Part shown: in pieces, positions 13,431-18,874 of the stretch | How the letters are laid out: every line of letters starts with the position of its first letter | How positions within the stretch are numbered: position 1 is the first letter of the stretch | NCBI GenBank assembly: GCA_013373005.1 | Contig: JABXIP010000532.1 | Coordinates: 1-18,874 of the forward strand | DNA length: 18,874 nucleotides | Source: Cytophagia bacterium | GTDB taxonomy: Bacteria > Bacteroidota > Bacteroidia > Cytophagales > Cyclobacteriaceae | Direction: 5' to 3' | Notes under the pieces: generated by a model | What the model was told of the DNA's origin: nothing | Databases searched by the model: none | What the model saw: the letters and a program-made list of their open reading frames with translations, nothing else | Made by a program: the position numbers and the translations under genes

Positions 13431-15854
13431 ATGGATAGATATTTATGTATTCACGGGCACTTTTATCAGCCCCCAAGAGAAAATGCTTGGCTAGAAAAAA
13501 TTGAGATTCAGCCAAGTGCTTTCCCATATCACGACTGGAACGAAAGAATTACCAAGGAATGCTATTATCCCAATGCATTTTCAAGAGTATTGAACGATGA
13601 TCAGAAGATCATCGACATCGTTGACAATTACAGTAAGATCAGTTTCAATTTTGGCCCAACCCTCCTTTCCTGGATGGAGCAGCACGCTGTTGAAACCTAT
13701 CAAGCCATTCTTGATTCGGACAAAGAGAGTCTGAAGAATTTCAATGGGCACGGCTCGGCCATGGCACAGGTATATAATCACATGATTATGCCTCTAGCCA
13801 ACAGGCGGGACAAGGAAACCCAGATCATTTGGGGAATCAAGGACTTCAAAAAACGCTTTGGAAGAGATCCGGAGGGCATGTGGCTGGGAGAGGCTGCCGT
13901 TGATACTGAGTCCTTAGAACTGATGGTCGACCATGGCATCAAGTTTACCCTTCTGGCACCACGACAAGCAGCGAGGTTCAGAAAAATTGGAGACCAAAAG
14001 TGGACTGAGGGAATAGATTCTAACAAGCACTATCGCTATAATTTACCCAATGGCAAAAGCATTGCGCTGTTTTTCTATGATGGCGAACGTTCACAAAACG
14101 TGGCTTTTAAAGGCGTTTTGGGTAATGGAAAAGCATTCGCTCACGACCTGATGGAAGGCTACCGTGGCGATATAGAAAACGAATTTGTACACATTGCCAC
14201 AGACGGAGAAAGCTACGGTCACCACCACAAGAATGGTGATATGGCTTTGGCTTATTGCCTGAGGTATATTGAGGAGAACCACTTCACCAAACTCACTAAC
14301 TATGGTGAATACCTATCGCTGTTTGAGCCGGAATATGAGGTGGAAATTCATGAGAATAGCTCATGGAGCTGTGTGCATGGTGTAGAAAGATGGAGATCTA
14401 ACTGCGGCTGCCATACCGGTGGTGAAGGCCATTGGAATCAAAAGTGGAGAGAACCCCTTAGAACGGCCTTGGACAATGCCAGAGATACCATGATCGGCAT
14501 TTATGAGAAGGGCATGAAGGCCTTTGTGAATGACCCTTGGGCCATGAGGAATGATTATATCGAGGTGATTTTAGATCGTTCCAAAAGCAACCTCAATAAG
14601 TTTCTCAGGAAATATATTCCAAGAAAACTTACGGATGATGAACGCACCCATGTCATGAGAATGCTCGAAATGCAGCGCAACGGTATGCTTATGTATACCA
14701 GCTGTGGGTGGTTCTTCAACGATATTTCAGGAATAGAGACGCTTCAGATCTTACAGTATGCCAGTAGAGCCATACAATTAGGTGAAAGTGAATCCGATGT
14801 TAGATTCGAGCAAAAGTTTCTTGATGATCTTGGTGAAGGTTTTAGTAACAAAGCTTCTGAAGGCAGTGGTAAAGACATCTACCTGAAGAGCATTAAGCCT
14901 TATCAGCTTTCGCTAACGCAGGTGGGTATGCACTATGCTGTAGCCTCACTTTTTGCTGATAATCCACAGAGTTTAACGGTGCTAAACTATGAGTGTACCA
15001 GTATTTTCTTCGATAGAAGAAGCGCGGGTATGCAAAAGTTGGCCTATGGAACAACTCAAGTAAGGTCTAAAGTAACCACCTCTAATAAGGAATTCAGTTT
15101 TGTTGTGCTCTACCTGGGCCAACATCATCTCATTGGAGGGACATCTAAAAGACTTTCTACAGAAGAGTTTGAACCTATTTCAAGTGCCCTTTGTAAGGCA
15201 TTCGACCAAAGCAATATTTCTCAGGTAGTAGACATAATCAAAGAAGGGTTCAAGGCTCATACCTTCTCATTCTTCGGTATGTTTAAGGATGAGCAGATGA
15301 AGTTGGTCAATCAATATCTAGCTCAAAGTGAAGAACTTGCCTACGATTCTTACCGAAAAATTTACGACAGAAATTATAACATCCTCAATGTAATGAAGGT
15401 AGAGAATCTGCAGATTCCCCCTACCCTAAAGCAAAACATTGAAGATGTAATTAATATAGAGTTCAAGGACTTGCTTGTAAACGGGCATTTCAGCATTCAG
15501 AAAATGGATGAGCTGTGCGATGAGGTAATGAAGTGGGGAATTAATCTCAACGAAGAGTTACTCAATGCCAAGTTGAATGACAAGCTAGATGTTATGTTTA
15601 AGGAATTTTTGGCAGATAATTCAAACCACAAAGTTCTGGACGATATTCTGACCACCATTAAACTGTGTAAGAAGGTAAACCTTAAGCCCATTTTGGTGAA
15701 TCTACAGAACTCCGTTTTTGAGCTCAGCGTATCCATGATCTCCAAAAGCAAAACGCCAATTGATGGAAATCAGAAGGTAGTTGAAACTTTAGAGGAAATT
15801 GCCAGCGAGATTAATATAGACCTTTCTTATATCAAGAAACAGGTGGTTTCTTAG
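13431..15854 (+). CDS. GH57 / DUF3536 glycoside hydrolase-like protein
   Basis: The 807-residue cytoplasmic protein has no signal peptide. The N-terminal half is a GH57 barrel: HGHFYQPPRE (8-17) is conserved region 1, GMWLGEAAVD (149-158) carries the likely nucleophile E154, and ATDGESYGHH (256-265) carries the likely acid D258. SWSCVHGVERWRSNCGCHTGG is split around residues 311-331. The block MYTSCGWFFNDISGIET (421-437) and the helical rest belong to DUF3536. GH57 enzymes include amylopullulanases, 4-alpha-glucanotransferases and branching enzymes, but the reaction of DUF3536 members is, to my knowledge, not established. Position after glgB in the same operon argues for a role in alpha-glucan trimming, branching or mobilisation. 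The ATG at 13431 gives a full region 1. Confidence 0.87.
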   Translation: MDRYLCIHGHFYQPPRENAWLEKIEIQPSAFPYHDWNERITKECYYPNAFSRVLNDDQKIIDIVDNYSKISFNFGPTLLSWMEQHAVETYQAILDSDKESLKNFNGHGSAMAQVYNHMIMPLANRRDKETQIIWGIKDFKKRFGRDPEGMWLGEAAVDTESLELMVDHGIKFTLLAPRQAARFRKIGDQKWTEGIDSNKHYRYNLPNGKSIALFFYDGERSQNVAFKGVLGNGKAFAHDLMEGYRGDIENEFVHIATDGESYGHHHKNGDMALAYCLRYIEENHFTKLTNYGEYLSLFEPEYEVEIHENSSWSCVHGVERWRSNCGCHTGGEGHWNQKWREPLRTALDNARDTMIGIYEKGMKAFVNDPWAMRNDYIEVILDRSKSNLNKFLRKYIPRKLTDDERTHVMRMLEMQRNGMLMYTSCGWFFNDISGIETLQILQYASRAIQLGESESDVRFEQKFLDDLGEGFSNKASEGSGKDIYLKSIKPYQLSLTQVGMHYAVASLFADNPQSLTVLNYECTSIFFDRRSAGMQKLAYGTTQVRSKVTTSNKEFSFVVLYLGQHHLIGGTSKRLSTEEFEPISSALCKAFDQSNISQVVDIIKEGFKAHTFSFFGMFKDEQMKLVNQYLAQSEELAYDSYRKIYDRNYNILNVMKVENLQIPPTLKQNIEDVINIEFKDLLVNGHFSIQKMDELCDEVMKWGINLNEELLNAKLNDKLDVMFKEFLADNSNHKVLDDILTTIKLCKKVNLKPILVNLQNSVFELSVSMISKSKTPIDGNQKVVETLEEIASEINIDLSYIKKQVVS

Positions 15855-15918
15855 AGTTAGACTCTAGGATAAAGGCCATTTAATTCAGGCAGCCGAGCCT
15901 CCGATATTTGCACCAGCT

Positions 15919-15961
15919 AATCCTCCTTTTTTAAAGGAGGTGCCCACAGGGCGGAGGATTT
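15919..15961 (+). repeat. dispersed intergenic repeat, copy 2
   Basis: AATCCTCC (15919-15926) is complementary to GGAGGATT at the other end (15953-15960), and GCCC-ACA-GGGC nests within. The core GAGGTGCCC..AGGGCGGAGGA matches copy 1 at 3268-3312 in opposite orientation. Confidence 0.65.
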
Positions 15962-16033
15962 AATCTTGCCGTATTTCTTGATAAAAGAAAACACGCCTAT
16001 TCCGAATGACCCCTGTGATTTTCTGAATAGATT

Positions 16034-16081
16034 AAAACTTCCTTATAGCAAGCTTATATGGCATGCTATAAGGAAGTTTTT
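16034..16081. terminator. 17-bp perfect hairpin, bidirectional terminator
   Basis: AAAACTTCCTTATAGCA (16034-16050) is exactly complementary to TGCTATAAGGAAGTTTT (16064-16080), with a 13-nt loop. The right arm ends in a run of five T. The A-run of the left arm gives a T-run on the minus strand, so it can act in both directions. It lies 180 bp after the glgE operon's last stop and is the best end for that transcript. Confidence 0.75.
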
Positions 16082-16137
16082 ACGATCTATTTTAAATATA
16101 AACGCCAATGGAGTGGCGCACACATAACTTTAAGCAT

Positions 16138-16169
16138 AAAAAAAGGCGGTATTGTTCCCAATAACCGCC
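16138..16169 (-). terminator. intrinsic terminator of the CBM48-type gene
   Basis: On the minus strand GGCGGTTATTG (16169-16159) pairs with CAATACCGCC (16154-16145) around a 4-nt loop, with one bulged T. Seven T follow (16144-16138). It starts 45 bp after the stop codon at 16214-16216. Confidence 0.88.
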
Positions 16170-16213
16170 CGTCTCAAACGAGAACTCACCTATGGAAAGT
16201 CCTAAATGTCTTA

Positions 16214-16522
16214 TTAAAGCTCTACGACAGAGTTTTCTTCGAAAGTCAATTGATTAGGAACGTACTTATCAGCATCCCAATCATTTTCCCATTTCTGACC
16301 ATCGATCAAATATCTAAACTGATATTCCTTTCCGGTTTCAAGCTTAACGGTAGCTTTAAAGTCACCGCTCTTTAATTTCTTCATTTCAGTAGCTGTTGTG
16401 TCCCAATCGTTGAACTCACCTACAAGTGCTACTTTACCTGCTCCTTCAGCGGCCTCTGCAGGCAACTGAAAAGTGACGTTTGCCTCAGGCTTAGTCTTTA
16501 ATAGTTGTTTTTTGATACTCAT
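16214..16522 (-). CDS. stand-alone CBM48 / isoamylase N-terminal-like protein
   Basis: The 102-residue protein is essentially a single early-set beta-sandwich of the glycogen-binding CBM48/AMPK-beta type. Residues 31-41 read VALVGEFNDWD, the classic glycogen-binding strand and loop; KLKSGDFKATVKL and the YQFRYLIDGQKWENDWDADKY stretch (split at 67-87) follow as expected. There is no catalytic domain, signal peptide or membrane segment, so a cytoplasmic glucan-binding role is inferred. The frame is open to 16576, but the conserved region starts at the ATG 16522-16520 and the probable transcription start is near 16575, so the shorter form is chosen. Proximity to the glgE operon and a LacI-type site in its promoter point to alpha-glucan metabolism. 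It has its own terminator. Confidence 0.85.
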   Translation of the reverse strand: MSIKKQLLKTKPEANVTFQLPAEAAEGAGKVALVGEFNDWDTTATEMKKLKSGDFKATVKLETGKEYQFRYLIDGQKWENDWDADKYVPNQLTFEENSVVEL

Positions 16523-16581
16523 TTCCTTCCAAGTTTCTATACAAATTTTCTCAGATTTCCAGCATGCAACAAGCACTAGCG

Positions 16582-16612
16582 CAAAAAAAGTGGTGAAACG
16601 TTTGCATACAAA
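16582..16612 (-). promoter_or_regulatory. probable promoter of the CBM48-type gene, with an operator in the spacer
   Basis: On the minus strand TTTG (16612-16609), a spacer of exactly 19 bp, then TTTTTTTG (16589-16582) matches TTTG-N19-TAnnTTTG with one mismatch. The palindrome TGCAAACGTTTCA (16606-16594) occupies the spacer, where a bound repressor would block polymerase. Confidence 0.5.
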
Positions 16613-16651
16613 CCAGCATCTTAAGTCACTCTATTTCAGTCGCTTTCACAT

Positions 16652-16665
16652 AACAAACGTTTGTT
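16652..16665. promoter_or_regulatory. 14-bp perfect palindrome, candidate LacI-type operator
   Basis: AACAAACGTTTGTT is self-complementary over 14 bases with the central CG usual for LacI-family sites. Its centre is 59 bp from that of the palindrome in the CBM48 promoter. It lies about 90 bp upstream of the GSCFA gene, so either divergent gene could be its target. Confidence 0.5.
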
Positions 16666-16744
16666 TCAATTAGAATCGAAGCTTTTAGGAAAAGACACAA
16701 GGAACACTTGATGCCGGAGTGAAGTTATGCAGCCAATAAAACTT

Positions 16745-16752
16745 TATCTTTG
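16745..16752 (+). promoter_or_regulatory. -7 box directly before the GSCFA gene
   Basis: TATCTTTG matches TAnnTTTG exactly and ends three bases before the ATG at 16756. If used, transcription would start at or beside the ATG, giving a leaderless mRNA. No good -33 element is seen at the right distance. Confidence 0.35.
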
Positions 16753-16755
16753 AAT

Positions 16756-17727
16756 ATGTTCAGAACAGAGATTGAAGGACAATCAAGTCCGGCCAAACTC
16801 ACTTATTCTTCCAAAGTACTTACCATCGGCTCTTGCTTCTCCGATAGTATTGGAGAGCGACTTGAAAAGTCGAAGTTTGATATAAAGGTTAATCCTTTCG
16901 GTACTATTTTTAACCCGCTTTCCATTTTCGAGTTGCTGGAACTTTCACTTGAACGTTCTGAAATTCTGGAACATGCAACCCTCAAAAGAGATGGCTATTA
17001 CCTGAATTACAAGTTTCACTCCTCCTTTAGAGCCAAAACAAAAGACACTTTACATAAACGAATGGAAAGTGCCCTAACAGAGGTAAGGGATAGACTTGCA
17101 GAAGCAGATTTCATATTCATTACTTTTGGAACTGCCTGGGTTTATGAACAACTAAAAACCCATATGCTGGTGGCCAATTGCCATAAGGTTCCGCAAAAGG
17201 AGTTTAACAAACGGCTTATTGCGGTAGAGGAAATCATCCCGGCTTTCTTCACACTAAAAGAATCCATTAATCAACTGAACCCGAAGGCGCAATTTATCAT
17301 TACCGTTAGCCCGGTTAGACATACCAGAGATACCTTGGCCCTCAACTCAGTGAGCAAATCTGTCCTTCGTCTTGCGGCACATTATATGCAAGATATGGCT
17401 TCAGATGTCCATTACTTTCCTGCCTATGAAATAATGATGGATGATCTGCGAGACTATCGTTTTTTTGAGAAAGACCTCATTCACCCCAACGAACAGGCTA
17501 TCGACTACATCTGGGAGAAGTTCATTGGCACCTACCTTGATGAAAAATCTAAGCATACACTGGAAAAATGGGCCAAAGTTAGTCAGGCATTGAATCACAA
17601 ACCATTTAATCCAAAGTCTGGATCACATCAGAAGTTCTTGAAGAACACCCTCGAGCAACTTTATCAATTGAAAAAGGATTTGCCTACTGAAAAAGAGATT
17701 AGCCTACTGAAAAAGCAATTGAAATAA
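16756..17727 (+). CDS. GSCFA-domain protein, SGNH-hydrolase-like
   Basis: The 323-residue protein has no signal peptide. The family motif appears as TIGSCFSD (23-30), with S26 where the SGNH/GDSL nucleophile sits. FITFGTAWVY (121-130) and TVSPVRHTRD (183-192) are other family blocks, and D240-L-I-H243-P matches the catalytic DxxHP of SGNH hydrolases. A lipase/esterase-like function is inferred; no substrate is established for this family to my knowledge. The ATG at 16756 is preferred over TTG at 16750 because the family starts at MFRTEI and the TTG is part of a -7 box. The 3' end contains a short tandem repeat (17682-17715). The stop overlaps the next start by one base (TAATG), so the two genes are probably co-transcribed and coupled. 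Confidence 0.87.
   Translation: MFRTEIEGQSSPAKLTYSSKVLTIGSCFSDSIGERLEKSKFDIKVNPFGTIFNPLSIFELLELSLERSEILEHATLKRDGYYLNYKFHSSFRAKTKDTLHKRMESALTEVRDRLAEADFIFITFGTAWVYEQLKTHMLVANCHKVPQKEFNKRLIAVEEIIPAFFTLKESINQLNPKAQFIITVSPVRHTRDTLALNSVSKSVLRLAAHYMQDMASDVHYFPAYEIMMDDLRDYRFFEKDLIHPNEQAIDYIWEKFIGTYLDEKSKHTLEKWAKVSQALNHKPFNPKSGSHQKFLKNTLEQLYQLKKDLPTEKEISLLKKQLK
17682..17715 (+). repeat. 20-bp tandem duplication at the end of the GSCFA gene
   Basis: GCCTACTGAAAAAG occurs at 17682-17695 and 17702-17715, a period of 20 bp. A weaker third copy (TTGAAAAAGGATT) precedes it. The period is not a multiple of three, so the copies are read in different frames (LPTEKE, then SLLKK). Confidence 0.7.
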
Positions 17728-18874
17728 TGGCAGATCATAAGCATACCAACAGACTCATTGAGGCCTCATCGCCCTATTTACTTCAACATGCCCATAATCC
17801 TGTAGACTGGTTCCCCTGGGGTGAAGAAGCCTTGGAACAAGCGAAGAAAGAAAACAAGCCCATCATTGTTAGCATTGGCTATTCTGCCTGCCACTGGTGC
17901 CATGTAATGGAACGGGAAAGCTTTGAGAATGAAGACATAGCCGACATCATGAACGAACATTTTGTCTGCATCAAAGTCGATCGTGAAGAAAGGCCAGACG
18001 TAGATCAAGTATACATGGAAGCCGTGCACGCTATGGGCTTGCAAGGCGGCTGGCCGCTGAATGTATTTCTTCTGCCCGACCAAAGACCATTCTATGGGGG
18101 AACCTACTTTCCGGCTAAAGGATGGGCTCAGCTTTGTATGCAGGTGAACAGAGCTTTTAATGAGCAGTTCGATGAATTAGCCAAATCGGCCGATGGCTTT
18201 ATGAATACTTTGGGCCGTAGTGAGGTAGAAAAATATGGGCTTGTTGGTCAAGGAAATGAGTTTAAGAAAGAGGCGGTACATGAAATGTACCTCAAATTCG
18301 CTGAGAACTTCGATCTTCAAAAAGGCGGGAACAACCGTGCTCCTAAATTTCCAATGCCCGTGGTTTATGAATTTCTGCTGAAGGAAGCTCACATCAACCA
18401 AAATGAGGAAGCTCTTGAGCATGTAAAGCGAACTCTAGATCATATAGCTTTGGGAGGGATTTATGATCAGTTAGGTGGTGGTTTCACCCGCTATTCAACC
18501 GACATGGATTGGTTTGTGCCCCATTTTGAAAAAATGCTCTATGACAATGGTCAACTCGTAAGCCTTTATGCCCATACCTATCAAACTACCAAAAAAGAGC
18601 TATACAAAGAGATTGTTTACCATACCATAGATTGGCTGGAAAGAGAAATGACCTCATCTGAAGGTGGCTTTTACTCCGCACTGGATGCAGACAGCGAAGG
18701 AGAAGAAGGCAGGTTCTACCTATGGACCGTTCAGGAGTTTCTAGATTTGCTCGGGCCTGATGCTGAGTTGATGCTAGACTACTACAACATCACCTCCGGC
18801 AATTGGGAACCTGGTAAAAACATTCCTTTCAGATCAGGTTCTGATGAAGAATTTGCTAAGACCAATGGACTGGA
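17727..18874 (+). CDS. thioredoxin domain / DUF255 protein (YyaL, SPATA20-like), 5' part
   Basis: The first 382 codons are present; the frame is open at the window end. Full proteins are usually around 670-700 residues. The N-terminal thioredoxin-like domain shows the family start NRL..ASSPYLLQHA..PVDW.PWG, then C55-H-W-C58 (CxxC) in SACHWCHVME, then the block DREERPD and GGWPLNVFL. The start of the alpha/alpha-toroid domain follows with RAPKFPMP, GGIYDQLGGGF.RY and WFVPHFEKMLYDN. The family resembles thioredoxin joined to N-acylglucosamine epimerase-like folds; its biochemical role is poorly defined. The ATG at 17727 overlaps the GSCFA stop by one base. No signal peptide is seen. Confidence 0.93.
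   Translation, partial: MADHKHTNRLIEASSPYLLQHAHNPVDWFPWGEEALEQAKKENKPIIVSIGYSACHWCHVMERESFENEDIADIMNEHFVCIKVDREERPDVDQVYMEAVHAMGLQGGWPLNVFLLPDQRPFYGGTYFPAKGWAQLCMQVNRAFNEQFDELAKSADGFMNTLGRSEVEKYGLVGQGNEFKKEAVHEMYLKFAENFDLQKGGNNRAPKFPMPVVYEFLLKEAHINQNEEALEHVKRTLDHIALGGIYDQLGGGFTRYSTDMDWFVPHFEKMLYDNGQLVSLYAHTYQTTKKELYKEIVYHTIDWLEREMTSSEGGFYSALDADSEGEEGRFYLWTVQEFLDLLGPDAELMLDYYNITSGNWEPGKNIPFRSGSDEEFAKTNGL

Larger units (their letters stand above)
15855..16213. other. 359-bp gene-free stretch with hairpins
   Basis: No gene is supported. It contains a small stem at the GH57 stop (TAGAGT 15852-15857 with ACTCTA 15861-15866), the second copy of the dispersed repeat (15919-15961), a 17-bp perfect hairpin terminator (16034-16081) and a minus-strand terminator (16138-16169). 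The open frame at 16058-16375 runs through both terminators and is rejected. Confidence 0.7.

Noticed and set aside
16058..16375. 105-residue plus-strand frame
   Set aside because: It starts in a terminator loop, crosses a second terminator and then runs antisense to the CBM48-type gene.

Overview
The window looks like chromosomal DNA of a Bacteroidota bacterium, most likely in the Cytophagales. The evidence is moderate GC by eye, start codons without clear Shine-Dalgarno sequences, TAnnTTTG-type -7 boxes (the best precedes rpsF), the compact rpsF-rpsR-rplI operon, a GSCFA-domain gene, and intergenic heptamer arrays of the type common in this phylum. No phage, insertion sequence, CRISPR array, tRNA or rRNA was found.

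Layout. 1-571 (-): 5' part of a saccharopine dehydrogenase-like oxidoreductase. 572-851: divergent spacer packed with inverted repeats. 852-1346 (+): cytidine deaminase. 1353-1414: tandem-hairpin repeat. 1459-2115 (+): small alpha/beta hydrolase, overlapping tail-to-tail a secreted protein with two GH2-like jelly rolls (2100-3101, -). 5629-3320 (-): sensor kinase then OmpR-type regulator. 5762-6841 (+): S6, S18 and L9, closed by a good terminator. 6903-7367 (-): small secreted protein of unknown function. 7878-15854 (+): the centrepiece, an alpha-glucan operon glgE - maltokinase - glgB - GH57/DUF3536. 16214-16522 (-): stand-alone CBM48-type protein. 16756-17727 (+): GSCFA protein. 17727-18874 (+): start of a DUF255/thioredoxin-domain protein, cut by the window end.

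How the genes work together. Maltokinase makes maltose 1-phosphate from maltose and ATP. GlgE adds the maltosyl unit to an alpha-1,4-glucan, and GlgB introduces alpha-1,6 branches. The GH57/DUF3536 protein is in the same transcription unit and probably acts on the same glucan, but its reaction is unknown. No trehalose synthase (the usual maltose source) lies in the window. The CBM48 protein nearby may bind the same polymer. It has a LacI-type palindrome inside its probable promoter, and related palindromes lie at the start of the glgE operon, so common control is possible.

The most unusual signals are a 15-16 bp perfect inverted repeat inside the maltokinase coding sequence, the hairpin-dense spacer at 631-797, the LacI-type sites, and an orphan minus-strand terminator at 7450-7475. 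No wholly new multi-gene system is evident. The least understood parts are the GH57/DUF3536 enzyme, the stand-alone CBM48 protein and the non-catalytic double jelly-roll protein.
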